Made by a program: the position numbers and the translations under genes
Shown here: piece after piece, positions 9,354 through 20,672 of the stretch
Numbering within the stretch: position 1 is the first letter of the stretch
How the letters are laid out: every line of letters begins with the position of its first letter
The notes under the pieces: generated by a model
Told to the model about the DNA's origin: nothing
The model's input: only the letters and a program-made list of their open reading frames with translations
Database searches by the model: none
Assembly: GCA_001801215.1 (NCBI GenBank)
Contig: MGXA01000060.1
Span: 1 to 40,911 of the forward strand
Direction of reading: 5' to 3'
DNA from: Gallionellales bacterium RIFCSPLOWO2_02_FULL_59_110
GTDB lineage: Bacteria; Pseudomonadota; Gammaproteobacteria; Burkholderiales; Gallionellaceae
Length of the DNA: 40,911 nt

Positions 9354-11528
9354 TCAGAACGTATAAGTCACGGAGTAAGTAAACCCATTTACCGTAATGG
9401 TCACGGCATCATGCACTCCGGCAGCGCCGCCAGGAATGTAGAATGAGGCCGTCCCGGAGCTATCGGTGGTTGGTGTGCTCGATTTCGAATAACCATCCGT
9501 TCCACTCATGCTGAAGGACACCGTACAGCCTGAAACAACCGGGAATACACGGGCAATTACCGTGACACTTTGGCTGGGACCAGGATCCTGCGGGTTGGTG
9601 GTCACGCTGGCAGACAGGATTTCACTGCAACTTGAGCCAGTGACGGGAACTTCATTGTTTTCTATGGTGATGATTGTGCCCGGTTCAGCCTGGTCAATCG
9701 GAACCGGCGTGAAATCAATCGTCAGCGAACTTCCATCCGCCGGCGGGGTGAAATTCTTGATGACCACGGGGACATAGCCGGGAATCGAAATCACGAGCGT
9801 ACCCCCGGCGGTCATGGTGTTGGGAATCTTGGTTCCCGCATTGGTCTGCCCGCTGCTAAGAGAACAAGTCTCTCCCGCAACCGCGAGAGGCTTGTTCCTC
9901 AAGCTGTCGGCGGAGGCGCCCGAACAATAATTCCACATCCAGCTCACCGTTTTACCGACCGTATAGGCGGCTAGGGCGGCACCGCCGATCACCACGGCAG
10001 CCGGTGCGGCTGCGGCAGAAGCAGCTCCGCCCGCGATAATGGCGGCACCGGTACCTACCACCGTGGAGAACCCCAGCCCTGCGGCCTTGAGCAATTGTTT
10101 TTGCCGCAACTTGTCGATACATGTCTTATAGGCATTAGGATCGGAGTCGAAAAGTGCGTTGCAAGCGCTGACACCATCTTTCGCGCCTTGAATGACTGCT
10201 CCGGTTTCAATCGCCAAACCCGGGCTGACCCCGGAAATATCCACAACGCCCGCCGCATCAGAAGATAAATCCAGGGGTTGAGCCATGGAGATTTGCCGGG
10301 TGCCTGCATATATAACGCTGTTTGATCCTGTGGATGAACCCGATGCCGCGCTGGAGGAAATATTTGCTGCTGTCGTATTGAGCGTTTCGAGTGCGGTCAC
10401 CATCTGAGTGCCGGTGTTGAGGAAGTTGTTTGCCAACGTAGCCACTTCGCTCGCTGTCAAACTGGAAAGATTGGCGCCTTCCCATTGCAGGTTGGCCTGC
10501 AGGAACGCCAGATTGGATTTGGCAACGTCATCGACTGCCGTGTTGTAATCCGCCAGGCTGGTTTTGAGTGGCGGGACAGTTTCACCGGATGAACCCGGAG
10601 TACAAAAAATCACGCCGTCACTGCCATAGCCTTCCGATATCCAGCCCTGGCTGAGCATCTGGCTGCGCACGCCGGCATCCGCGGTATAGCGATGGTTGGG
10701 CGCACCGCTTAACCCGTTGTTGTACAGCCGGTAGACCTTGCTGGTTCCGCTGGGGCAGGCGCCGGTAATGTCGGATGTCTGGACGTAAAAGGCATTCGCC
10801 TCGAACTGCCAGTCCGCATTCTGTTTGACGGCATTGCATTCGTCGCTGAAAGGTGTGTAAAAGTGCGAACTCTTGGGCGCAAAACTGGTGCTGAAGAAGC
10901 GGCAGACCGTATTCAAGCCGGAGGCGTTGGATTCATATACCTTGAAGCTCCTGCCGGTGCGAGTCCACCCCTGAACCGCTCCGGCATCGATCGCTACCGC
11001 CTCGTCCGGAAATGCGGTGATGAAATAGTGGCCGAAGCCGCTGTGGTAATACTCGATGGCGTCCTGTGTCGTTCCGCCGATTTCTCCGCCGCCTGAGGAA
11101 AGCAATTGCATCGTATAGCTGCCGGTAGTCAGGGTTGTAGCCGTCGAAGCGTAAATCTGGTAAACCCCGCTGGTTGGAAGCGTCAAGTATCCGCTGTCTG
11201 CGGGAAGGCGGGAGTTGGTGCCCTCACCGCCATCATCGTCGTAGGTGGTGGCTAAATCCGGATACATGAGCGTGAGATCGACATCTATGCCGGCGGATGA
11301 ATTGGTGATGTATATCTGCTGTCCTGCCGTTGCTGTAAAACTGTAAACGTCGGTATAGTACTGGCTGCTGCCATATGTAATTACGCAGTCGGCGCTATCC
11401 AGAGCGCCGTTGACCGTCTGTCCCACGGTGATTGTCTGGGTAGTACAGGCGGCATAGCTGTTCCCGGACAAAGCCAGCAGACCGAGCAGGCCAAGCGCCG
11501 ACCACCCGCCCCATAGAATGTTTTTCAT
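9354..11528 (-). CDS. Secreted PPC-DUF5648 protein with Ala/Gly-rich hydrophobic segment and Ig-like C-terminus
   Basis: A 724-residue exported protein of unknown function. The ATG at 11528 was chosen because it starts a clear signal peptide (MKN...LLGLLALSGNSYA, cleavage near residue 26) and has AAAGGCG upstream; the frame extends 75 bp further without a better start. Domains in order: a pre-peptidase C-terminal-like beta-sandwich (about 28-150); a DUF5648 module (about 155-310) with YYHSGFGHYFITAFPDEA, VCRFFS, SSHFYTPFSDEC and APNHRYT; a helical part (about 325-450); an Ala/Gly-rich hydrophobic pair (about 475-535) ending in WMWNYC; and a C-terminal Ig-like/Big-type region. It sits between ridA and recG, which are often adjacent in betaproteobacteria, so it looks inserted. 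The DUF5648 module also occurs in the genes at 32.8 and 38.4 kb. Confidence 0.8.
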   Translation of the reverse strand: MKNILWGGWSALGLLGLLALSGNSYAACTTQTITVGQTVNGALDSADCVITYGSSQYYTDVYSFTATAGQQIYITNSSAGIDVDLTLMYPDLATTYDDDGGEGTNSRLPADSGYLTLPTSGVYQIYASTATTLTTGSYTMQLLSSGGGEIGGTTQDAIEYYHSGFGHYFITAFPDEAVAIDAGAVQGWTRTGRSFKVYESNASGLNTVCRFFSTSFAPKSSHFYTPFSDECNAVKQNADWQFEANAFYVQTSDITGACPSGTSKVYRLYNNGLSGAPNHRYTADAGVRSQMLSQGWISEGYGSDGVIFCTPGSSGETVPPLKTSLADYNTAVDDVAKSNLAFLQANLQWEGANLSSLTASEVATLANNFLNTGTQMVTALETLNTTAANISSSAASGSSTGSNSVIYAGTRQISMAQPLDLSSDAAGVVDISGVSPGLAIETGAVIQGAKDGVSACNALFDSDPNAYKTCIDKLRQKQLLKAAGLGFSTVVGTGAAIIAGGAASAAAAPAAVVIGGAALAAYTVGKTVSWMWNYCSGASADSLRNKPLAVAGETCSLSSGQTNAGTKIPNTMTAGGTLVISIPGYVPVVIKNFTPPADGSSLTIDFTPVPIDQAEPGTIITIENNEVPVTGSSCSEILSASVTTNPQDPGPSQSVTVIARVFPVVSGCTVSFSMSGTDGYSKSSTPTTDSSGTASFYIPGGAAGVHDAVTITVNGFTYSVTYTF

Positions 11529-11624
11529 GATTTTCGCCTTTCGCTTATGTAAAGTGTGCCATGCTGATTTTCTGGCACCAATATTGCGTTTGTCATTGGG
11601 CACGCCACCCTATTAGTTTTATCG

Positions 11625-11654
11625 TCTGATACCATATATCAGAATATTTGTCAA
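11625..11654 (-). promoter_or_regulatory. Probable promoter with overlapping 19-bp palindrome upstream of the PPC-DUF5648 gene
   Basis: On the minus strand a perfect TTGACA (-35; 11649-11654) is followed after 17 bp by TATCAG (weak -10; 11626-11631). The inverted repeat TCTGATA-CCATA-TATCAGA (11625-11643) covers the spacer and the -10, as an operator would. It lies about 100 bp upstream of the chosen start codon. Confidence 0.55.
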
Positions 11655-11764
11655 TCGCGGCGTAGCGCGAAAGATGGCGAAGGTGGAATGTGTAATTTCC
11701 CTCCACTGGCGCGACTGAATTTCCCCGAATGAATCATGGACATGCAAGCTGCCGCTTAGCGCCA

Positions 11765-12151
11765 TTATTCCTGTAGAAACATCACCCCATCCGCCTCGAT
11801 CAAGGCACCGCGCGGCAGCGAGGCAACACCCACGGCGGCGCGCGCCGGGTAGGGCTGGTGAAAGTAGGTCGCCATGATTTCGTTCACTCGGGCAAAATTG
11901 CCGAGGTCGGTGAGATAAACGTTGATTTTCACCACGTCGTCCATGCTGCCGCCCGCTGCGCTCGCAACCGCGCGCATGTTCTGGAACACGCGGTGAACCT
12001 GCGCATCGATGCCCTCGACCATCTGCATGGAGGTCGGATCGAGACCGATCTGGCCGGAAAGATAGACCGTGTGATCAACGCGCACAGCCTGAGAATAGGT
12101 GCCAATCGCGGCGGGCGCATCGGGGGTCTGGATGAATTTTTTGTTTGCCAT
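11765..12151 (-). CDS. ridA: RidA family reactive intermediate/imine deaminase
   Basis: Hydrolyses reactive enamine/imine intermediates such as 2-aminoacrylate to ketoacids and ammonia, in the cytoplasm. The start ATG at 12151 was chosen over an upstream in-frame start because AAGGAGCAAATC precedes it and the product then has the family length (128 residues, [23 protein letters not shown]). Visible motifs are [21 protein letters not shown], and [20 protein letters not shown], containing the conserved substrate Arg and the terminal Glu. It follows pgm by 91 bp. In relatives ridA usually adjoins recG; here a large secreted-protein gene separates them. Confidence 0.93.
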   Translation of the reverse strand: MANKKFIQTPDAPAAIGTYSQAVRVDHTVYLSGQIGLDPTSMQMVEGIDAQVHRVFQNMRAVASAAGGSMDDVVKINVYLTDLGNFARVNEIMATYFHQPYPARAAVGVASLPRGALIEADGVMFLQE

Positions 12152-12178
12152 GATTTGCTCCTTCAGAAATGGGTTGCG

Positions 12179-12184
12179 ATTATA
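12179..12184 (-). promoter_or_regulatory. Consensus -10 box in front of ridA
   Basis: The minus strand reads TATAAT here, 27 bp before the ridA ATG and after the pgm stop codon. The -35 region is poor (TTTTTC at 17-bp spacing), so an activator or an upstream T-rich element may help. It suggests ridA has its own transcript in addition to any read-through from pgm. Confidence 0.45.
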
Positions 12185-12242
12185 ACCGCTCAAGAGTTGC
12201 AGAAAAATTCGTCGCACGTGCAGCAGAATTTTGCACAACTTT

Positions 12243-14695
<2,453 letters not shown>

Positions 14696-14723
14696 TTCCC
14701 TATTCGAGCCTGAAGCAGCGCGA

Positions 14724-14741
14724 CTGTCATCAATCCGTCAC
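14724..14741 (+). promoter_or_regulatory. Pho box (PhoB site) in front of phoU
   Basis: Two 7-bp direct repeats with a 4-bp spacer, CTGTCAT-CAAT-CCGTCAC, closely match the PhoB consensus (CTGTCAT, 4 bp, CTGTCAC; one mismatch). A -10-like TACATT (14752-14757) lies 10 bp downstream, the normal geometry for a PhoB-activated promoter. The phoU ATG is 46 bp beyond the box. Confidence 0.75.
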
Positions 14742-14787
14742 ATTTACCGCTTACATTACGCGACAAGTCACATAGAGGGGCGACAGC

Positions 14788-15495
14788 ATGGGCAACAGTT
14801 ATCATATTTCCCGCCAGTTCGATGCCGAACTCGAGGCGATCCGCGCCAACGTGCTGCAAATGGGCGGGCTGGTGGAAAGCCAGATCAAGAGTGCGGTGGA
14901 ATCGCTGCTGGGCGGCGACGTGGCATTGATGACCCGCGTGATCGAAGACGACCATCGCGTCAACGCCATGGAAGTGAAGATCGACGAAAATTGCAGCCAG
15001 GTGATCGCACGGCGCCAGCCGACTGCGGGCGATTTGCGCCTGGTCATGGCCGTAGTCAAGACCATCACCGACCTGGAGCGCATCGGCGACGAGGCCGAAA
15101 AGATCGCGCGCATGGCCATGCTGCTGTCGCAGAAAAATGCGCTCCATCTGCCGCGCTACCACGAGATCAAGCACGCCTCCGACCTGGCGCTGGACATGCT
15201 GCGCAAATCCCTCGATGCCTTTGCCCGGCTGGATGTGGCGATGGCCGCGCAAGTGTTGCGCCTCGACGAACAGGTGGACGAAGAGTTTCGCGCCATCATG
15301 CGCTACCTCATCACCTTCATGATGGAAGACCCTCGCACCATTTCAACTTCGCTGGAAATCCTGTTCGTCGCAAAAGCCATCGAGCGCATCGGCGACCATG
15401 CCAAGAACATGTCCGAATATGTCATCTACATGGTCAAGGGGCGCGACGTGCGCCATGTGGCCATGGATGAGATAGACCGCGAAATCCAACAGTAA
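14788..15495 (+). CDS. phoU: Phosphate signalling protein PhoU
   Basis: Cytoplasmic regulator that links the Pst transporter and the PhoR kinase and damps the Pho regulon when phosphate is plentiful. The 235 residues contain the two PhoU three-helix repeats, each with its metal-binding signature: ERIGDEAEK (97-105) and ERIGDHAKN (199-207). AGAGGGGCGAC precedes the ATG. No pst, phoB or phoR gene is in this window, so phoU stands apart from its usual partners. The Pho box at 14724-14741 indicates phosphate-starvation control. Identification is firm. Confidence 0.96.
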   Translation: MGNSYHISRQFDAELEAIRANVLQMGGLVESQIKSAVESLLGGDVALMTRVIEDDHRVNAMEVKIDENCSQVIARRQPTAGDLRLVMAVVKTITDLERIGDEAEKIARMAMLLSQKNALHLPRYHEIKHASDLALDMLRKSLDAFARLDVAMAAQVLRLDEQVDEEFRAIMRYLITFMMEDPRTISTSLEILFVAKAIERIGDHAKNMSEYVIYMVKGRDVRHVAMDEIDREIQQ

Positions 15496-15570
15496 AAGCC
15501 GGGGAATGGGGAGTGGATCGGCGCTTCGCGCCCCAGTAACAAGTGGGAAAACCGAGGGAATAGCAGCCAA

Positions 15571-15626
15571 AGCCCCGGCCCGAATTCGCATTTCTTCAGC
15601 GCTGATCAAAACGAATGCGCGGGGCT
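15571..15626. repeat. Nested hairpin downstream of phoU
   Basis: AGCCCCG (15571-15577) pairs with CGGGGCT (15620-15626). Inside, CGCATT (15587-15592) pairs with AATGCG (15614-15619), and the centre holds the perfect palindrome TCAGCGCTGA (15596-15605). No T-tract follows, so it is not a standard intrinsic terminator. It may be a structured RNA, a rho-independent-like pause, or a repeat. Confidence 0.45.
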
Positions 15627-15748
15627 GAAGGCGCTGCAAAAATCATCAACCCCTGCCGACGACCTACAATGCAACTCTTGCTGTTGACATAAGTTCCAGA
15701 TAACGTGCGACGCTACACTAAACCGTCCATCCCGAATACCGGTTAATC

Positions 15749-18091
15749 ATGCCCGAACAACTCATAGGCCGTTTTGAAATTCTGAGCGAGCTTGGCAGGG
15801 GCGGGCAGGGAGCGGTATATCTTGCGCGCGACCCGCAGCTCGACCGGCAGGTCGCCATCAAGACGTTGCGCAAACTGGGGCATAAAACCGAGCAGCTGAC
15901 TCACGAGGCGCGCATCGTCAGCAGGCTTCAGCACCCCAACATCATCACCCTGTACGATTACGGCGAACATCAGGGCGCCCCTTATCTGGTTTATGCCTAC
16001 GTCGAAGGCAAAACTCTCGCCCAATTGCTGAAGCAGGAAAAGTCCCTGCCGTTCGCGCGGGCGGCGGAAATAGCCTGCGGAATCCTGGAAGCGCTCGCTT
16101 ACGCGCATGCACAGGGCATCTCCCATCTGGACATGAAGCCGGCCAATGTCATGATTGCCAAAAGCGGCACGCCGATGGTGATGGATTTCGGGCTGGCAAC
16201 GACAACCGGCGACCACGAGCAAACCATCAGCTCCCCCCTGAGCGGCACGCCCCGTTATGTGGCTCCCGAAATCATTTCTGGGCAGCAAGGCGATTTTCTT
16301 TCGGATATCTATTCGCTCGGCACGGTGCTCTACGAGATGGTGACCGGAAAATTCGCGGTCGGCGGCGACAATATGTTCGAGGTGCTGAACCGCGCCGCGC
16401 ACGAGCAAATCGCTCCGCCATCGACCCACAACGAACGGATGGACGAAAAACTGGAGGCGATCATCCTCAAATCCGTGGCAAAGAATCCCGCCGGGCGCTA
16501 CCCGGACGCGGCGTCAATGAAACAGGATTTGCAGGGCTATCTCAACGAAACGCGCGATGCGACCACCGAATTCCTGCTCCAGCGCATGCGCACCAAGCGG
16601 GATTTCCCCGCAATATCGGGCGTCATTTCCGAGATCAACCAGATCGTCTCTTCGGAATCCCGGAGCACCAGCCAGCTGACCAGCGCCATCCTCAAGGATC
16701 TCGCCCTCACCAACAAGATCCTGCGCGTGGTCAATACCGCCGCATTCGGGCAATACGGCGGCGCCATCAACACCATTTCCAAGGCGGTGGTCATCCTCGG
16801 CTTCGAGATCGTGCGCAACATCGCGACATCGCTGATCATGATCGAACTTCTTCAGAACCAGCCCCAGGCAGAACAGATGAAGGAGGAAATCATCAAGGGG
16901 CTTCTCGCCGGCGTGGTTGCGGCGCAGCTTTCAACCGACCACGACGTGCGCAACACGGAAGAAGTGCTGGTCTGCTCGATGTTCCATAGCCTGGGGAAAA
17001 TGTTGTCGATCTACTACTTCTACGAAGAAAGCCAGGAAATCGAACGCCTGGTCAGGCAGGGAGAAAGCGAGGGGGCAGCCGCCATCGGTGTGCTTGGGAT
17101 ATCCTACTCCGATCTGGGGATGAGCGTGGCTCGCGGCTGGAAGTTCCCACCCCGGCTGCTCACCGGCATGCGCCAACTGCCAGGCGGCAAAGTCCCCGCT
17201 CCCAAGGGCGAATTGGATCAGTTGACCGCCACTATCAATCTGGCTTACGACCTGTGCGACATCTCCGCTTCGACCGACATCCGGAGCAAGCAGAAGCGGC
17301 TGGACGAACTGTCCAAACGCTATGAGAATGCGGGCAACATCACCAGCCACACACTATCCGGAGCCCTCGACACCGGCTTGGCGGAAATAAGCCAACGCGC
17401 CGGAATTCTCGGCGTCAACCTCACCGGCAGCACGCTGCTCGCCCGTGCGCACCAATGGAACGGGCGCTCGCCGACGCACACTCCCGATGAAAAAGAGGAC
17501 GAGCTGGAAGGGATGACCCGCCTCGACCAAACCGTCGCGCAACAGCACGGCAAAGACGAGTCCATCGCTCTCCCGCTCGATCCAGATGCGATCCTCAGCG
17601 CCGGAATTCAGGATGCGATGAATTCCATGATAGGCGACTTCAATCTTAACGACATATTGCAGATGGTTCTGGAAACCATGCACCGCGGCATGAGATTCAA
17701 TCGCACCCTGATCATGATCCGCAACAACAAACTGGGCGAAATGGTCGCGAAGTTCGGGATCGGCGATGAAATTAACGAGTTGATCCCGCGCTTCCGCTTT
17801 CCGTTGCATTCCGTGCAGGACGTGTTCCACCTGTCGATCGAGAAAGGCCTGGATATTTCGATTGCGGACATTTATGCGCTCAACATCGCCGACAAGATTC
17901 CGGACTGGTACAGGGATGCGGCCAACGCGCCCTGCTTTGTCCTGTTGCCGCTAATGCTGAACGGCAAGGCGATCGGCCTGTTTTACGCGAGCATGCTCGA
18001 AGCCAACAGTCTCAACATGACGCAGCAGCAGCTTTCGTTGCTGCGCACCCTGCGCAACCAGGCGGTGCTGGCGATCAAGCAACAGGCTTGA
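15749..18091 (+). CDS. Ser/Thr protein kinase - HDOD - GAF signalling protein
   Basis: A soluble 780-residue three-domain protein. Residues about 8-270 are a PknB-type kinase: GRGGQGAVY glycine loop, VAIK Lys38, catalytic loop HLDMKPAN (D128, N133) with Leu replacing the Arg of HRD, DFG 146-148, and an APEI-type motif. Residues about 285-490 form an HDOD domain, a catalytically dead HD relative used in signalling; the place of the HD pair reads MFHSLGK. Residues about 590-775 are a GAF domain, a likely small-molecule sensor. The kinase appears active, though the non-RD loop suggests activation without activation-loop phosphorylation. No transmembrane segment is seen, unlike many bacterial kinases of this class. 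It stands alone, convergent with orn. Substrates are unknown. Confidence 0.88.
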   Translation: MPEQLIGRFEILSELGRGGQGAVYLARDPQLDRQVAIKTLRKLGHKTEQLTHEARIVSRLQHPNIITLYDYGEHQGAPYLVYAYVEGKTLAQLLKQEKSLPFARAAEIACGILEALAYAHAQGISHLDMKPANVMIAKSGTPMVMDFGLATTTGDHEQTISSPLSGTPRYVAPEIISGQQGDFLSDIYSLGTVLYEMVTGKFAVGGDNMFEVLNRAAHEQIAPPSTHNERMDEKLEAIILKSVAKNPAGRYPDAASMKQDLQGYLNETRDATTEFLLQRMRTKRDFPAISGVISEINQIVSSESRSTSQLTSAILKDLALTNKILRVVNTAAFGQYGGAINTISKAVVILGFEIVRNIATSLIMIELLQNQPQAEQMKEEIIKGLLAGVVAAQLSTDHDVRNTEEVLVCSMFHSLGKMLSIYYFYEESQEIERLVRQGESEGAAAIGVLGISYSDLGMSVARGWKFPPRLLTGMRQLPGGKVPAPKGELDQLTATINLAYDLCDISASTDIRSKQKRLDELSKRYENAGNITSHTLSGALDTGLAEISQRAGILGVNLTGSTLLARAHQWNGRSPTHTPDEKEDELEGMTRLDQTVAQQHGKDESIALPLDPDAILSAGIQDAMNSMIGDFNLNDILQMVLETMHRGMRFNRTLIMIRNNKLGEMVAKFGIGDEINELIPRFRFPLHSVQDVFHLSIEKGLDISIADIYALNIADKIPDWYRDAANAPCFVLLPLMLNGKAIGLFYASMLEANSLNMTQQQLSLLRTLRNQAVLAIKQQA

Positions 18092-18109
18092 GCGCCGGCC
18101 AGCCCATGG

Positions 18110-18655
18110 CTACAGTTTGATGAAGTGCTCGCGGTAGTGGCGCAGCTCGGCAATGGATTCGTAGATGTCGGCCAGAGCTTCGTGCTTGCCATGTTTTTTC
18201 ATGCCCTGCACCACTTCCGGCTTCCAGCGCTTGGCAAGCTCCTTGACGGTGCTCACATCGAGATTGCGGTAATGGAAGTAATCTTCCAGTTTCGGCATCC
18301 AGCGCGCCAGAAAACGCCGATCCTGACAGATGGAGTTGCCGCACATCGGCGAAGTGCGCACCGGCACATATTCCTTGAGGAACTCGACCATCTGCGCCTC
18401 TACAGCCGCATCGTCCAGCCCGGAAGCCTTCACCTTGCCGACCAAGCCCGATTTAGCGTGTGTGGATTTGTTCCATGCATCCATGCCGTCCAGCACGCAG
18501 TCCGGCTGGTGCACAACCAGAACCGGCGCTTCGGCGATGGTCTCCAGGTTGCTGTCGGTAATGACCAGCGCAACTTCGATGATGCGGTCGGTGTCGGGTA
18601 CAAGGCCGGTCATCTCCATGTCTATCCAGATAAGGTGGTTTTGGTTTTGTGCCAT
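18110..18655 (-). CDS. orn: Oligoribonuclease
   Basis: DEDDh 3'-5' exoribonuclease that degrades 2-5-nt RNAs and pGpG, the last step of c-di-GMP breakdown. The 181-residue length is normal with the ATG at 18655; the frame is open upstream but adds only non-homologous sequence. Motifs are WIDMEMTGL (D12, E14), [29 protein letters not shown] with the third acidic residue, [14 protein letters not shown], and [12 protein letters not shown] with the catalytic His and last Asp. It is divergent from the M48 peptidase gene, an arrangement common in betaproteobacteria. A diguanylate cyclase is encoded nearby at 21.6 kb. Confidence 0.96.
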   Translation of the reverse strand: MAQNQNHLIWIDMEMTGLVPDTDRIIEVALVITDSNLETIAEAPVLVVHQPDCVLDGMDAWNKSTHAKSGLVGKVKASGLDDAAVEAQMVEFLKEYVPVRTSPMCGNSICQDRRFLARWMPKLEDYFHYRNLDVSTVKELAKRWKPEVVQGMKKHGKHEALADIYESIAELRHYREHFIKL

Positions 18656-18733
18656 AATTCGGGCGTCTAGACATATGAAAGATAAGGTGCGTATTGTGTC
18701 ACAAACGCCTGCTTTGCGAACACCGAATCCCCC

Positions 18734-20008
18734 ATGACCGCCGCGCATTTCTCCCTCATATTCGTCGCGGCGCTCGCCCTGACCACGCTCGCCAAGCTGT
18801 GGCTAGCACGGCGCCACCTCGCGCATATCGCCGCGCACCGCGCAGCGGTGCCGGACGCGTTCCGCGAAAAGATTGCGCTCGCCGATCACCAGAAAGCGGC
18901 GGATTACACCACCGCCAAAACCCGTTTCGCGATGCTCGACATACTGTTCGATGCCGTGCTGCTGCTGGTTTTCACCTTGGCGGGCGGCATCCAGTTTATC
19001 GCCGACCTGTGCAATGGCTGGTTCGGCGCGCCGCTCGTGCAGGGCGCGGCGACCATCGTTGCGGTGCTGCTGCTTTCGTCGCTGCTGGAAACCCCGTTCA
19101 GCCTGTATCGCACCTTTGTCATCGAGGCGCGTTTCGGCTTCAACAAGATGACCGTGGCGACCTATCTGGCCGACACACTGAAAAGCCTGCTGCTCGGTGC
19201 GGCCATCGGCCTGCCGCTGCTGTTCGGCGTGCTGTGGCTGATGTCCGCGATGGGGTCGTACTGGTGGCTGTACGTGTGCTTGGCCTGGATGGCGTTCAAC
19301 CTGCTCATCCTGTTCATCTACCCGACCTTCATCGCGCCGCTGTTCAACAAGTTTACGCCGCTGCGGGATGAGGCGATGAAGGCGCGCATCGAAGCGCTGC
19401 TCGCCAGATGCGGCTTTACGGCAAGCGGCCTGTTCGTGATGGACGGCAGCAAGCGCAGCGCGCACGGCAACGCCTACTTCACCGGCTTCGGCAAGACCAA
19501 GCGCATCGTGTTTTTCGACACGCTGCTGGAGCGCCTGAACGGCAACGAAATCGAGGCCGTGCTGGCGCACGAGCTGGGCCACTTCAAGCGCCACCATGTG
19601 CTGAAACGCATCGTGGTGACCTTTGCCTTGAGCCTGGGGTTTTTGTGGCTGCTCGGCCAGCTGATGCAGACCGCCTGGTTCTATCAGGGCCTGGGCGTCA
19701 GCACGCCGTCCACCGCGCTCGCGCTGCTGCTGTTCTTCATGATCCTGCCGGTGTTCAGCTTCCTGCTGCAACCCCTGCTGTCGGCCTATTCGCGCAAACA
19801 CGAGTTCGAGGCCGACGCTTATGCCGCCGGGCAAACCGACGCAACGGATATGGCGAACGCGCTGGTCAAGCTGTATCAGGACAACGCCGCGACGCTGACC
19901 CCGGATCCGCTGTATTCCGGTTTTTACGATTCGCACCCGCCCGCCGCGTTACGCATCGAGCATTTACAGTCCCTTCATTTTCAAGCGCCCAGCCTTCAAA
20001 CCCGATGA
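18734..20008 (+). CDS. M48 family membrane zinc metallopeptidase (Ste24/CAAX-protease-like)
   Basis: Polytopic inner-membrane protease of 424 residues. Several hydrophobic helices are visible (about 5-25, 70-92, 103-120, 150-172, 178-205, 295-315, 330-355). The zinc motif HELGH (279-283) follows the [15 protein letters not shown] segment, and the third ligand is the Glu in [11 protein letters not shown] (about 357). The layout matches the Ste24-type branch of M48, longer than HtpX. In bacteria the role is probably membrane-protein quality control; that is inferred, since CAAX prenylation is absent. It leads a plus-strand run with a small cytochrome c, phhB and rsgA, spaced 10, 9 and -4 bp, so an operon is likely. 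Confidence 0.9.
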   Translation: MTAAHFSLIFVAALALTTLAKLWLARRHLAHIAAHRAAVPDAFREKIALADHQKAADYTTAKTRFAMLDILFDAVLLLVFTLAGGIQFIADLCNGWFGAPLVQGAATIVAVLLLSSLLETPFSLYRTFVIEARFGFNKMTVATYLADTLKSLLLGAAIGLPLLFGVLWLMSAMGSYWWLYVCLAWMAFNLLILFIYPTFIAPLFNKFTPLRDEAMKARIEALLARCGFTASGLFVMDGSKRSAHGNAYFTGFGKTKRIVFFDTLLERLNGNEIEAVLAHELGHFKRHHVLKRIVVTFALSLGFLWLLGQLMQTAWFYQGLGVSTPSTALALLLFFMILPVFSFLLQPLLSAYSRKHEFEADAYAAGQTDATDMANALVKLYQDNAATLTPDPLYSGFYDSHPPAALRIEHLQSLHFQAPSLQTR

Positions 20009-20018
20009 GGAGAACACC

Positions 20019-20324
20019 ATGAAATTGATTACCGCATTGATGCTGCTATGCGCCGCAACAGCGGCTTCGGCCACCCCCTTCCCGGACGGCGATGCGCGGA
20101 CCGGCGAGCAATTGTTCGAGCAACACAAATGCGGCGGCTGCCATGCGAAGAAGATGGGCGGCGATGGCAGCGCGATATTCACCCGCCTGAACCGCAAAGT
20201 TAACAGCGCGGCACAGCTCGTCGATCATATCCACATCTGCGGCGGCGTTGTCGACGCAAACCTTGCGCCGCAAGACAAACAGCACCTCGGCGCGTACCTC
20301 AACCGTTTTTACAACCTGAAATAG
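20019..20324 (+). CDS. Small periplasmic c-type cytochrome
   Basis: A 101-residue protein with a signal peptide (MKLITALMLLCAATAASA, cleavage near 18) and one haem-binding motif CGGCH (38-42). The remainder fits a minimal class I cytochrome c fold ending in LGAYLNRFYNLK. No methionine lies where the distal ligand is expected; the only mature Met is four residues after the haem His. H70, H72 or H89 may serve, or the iron may be pentacoordinate. GGAGAACACC precedes the ATG. It lies between the M48 protease and phhB and is probably co-transcribed with them. The electron partner is unknown. Confidence 0.85.
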   Translation: MKLITALMLLCAATAASATPFPDGDARTGEQLFEQHKCGGCHAKKMGGDGSAIFTRLNRKVNSAAQLVDHIHICGGVVDANLAPQDKQHLGAYLNRFYNLK

Positions 20325-20333
20325 GAGGGCATC

Positions 20334-20672
20334 ATGGAACAAGCGTGCGACCTGACCAGCAAGCGATGCAAACCCTGCGAAGGCGGCGTGCCGCCGCTGT
20401 CGCAAGCGGAAGCCGACAACATGATGAAGCAGCTGGAAGGCTGGCAGCAGTCCGGCAACCAGATCGACAAGACCTACCATTTCAAAAACTACTACCAGAC
20501 CATCGCCTTCGTCAACGCCATCGCCTGGATGGCGCACCGCGAAGACCATCACCCCAGCCTCACCGTCACCTACAACAGTTGCCAGATGGAATACACCACC
20601 CACGCCATCGGCGGCCTGTCGGAAAACGACTTCATCTGTGCCGCGAAAGCGGACGCGCTGTTCGGGCTTTGA
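20334..20672 (+). CDS. phhB: Pterin-4a-carbinolamine dehydratase
   Basis: Dehydrates 4a-hydroxytetrahydropterin, classically to recycle the cofactor of phenylalanine hydroxylase. The 112 residues are family length, with GWQQSGNQIDKTYHFKNY, the active-site EDHHPSLTVTYN (adjacent His pair) and YTTHAIGGLSENDFICAAK. A GGAGGGCATC ribosome site precedes the ATG. No phhA is in the window; orphan PCD genes next to rsgA are common in betaproteobacteria, so the role may be general pterin housekeeping. The stop codon overlaps the proposed rsgA start. Confidence 0.94.
   Translation: MEQACDLTSKRCKPCEGGVPPLSQAEADNMMKQLEGWQQSGNQIDKTYHFKNYYQTIAFVNAIAWMAHREDHHPSLTVTYNSCQMEYTTHAIGGLSENDFICAAKADALFGL

Noticed and set aside
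15684..15719. Sigma-70 promoter for the kinase-HDOD-GAF gene from a perfect TTGACA
   Set aside because: No acceptable -10 at 16-18 bp; the nearest TACACT is 24 bp away.
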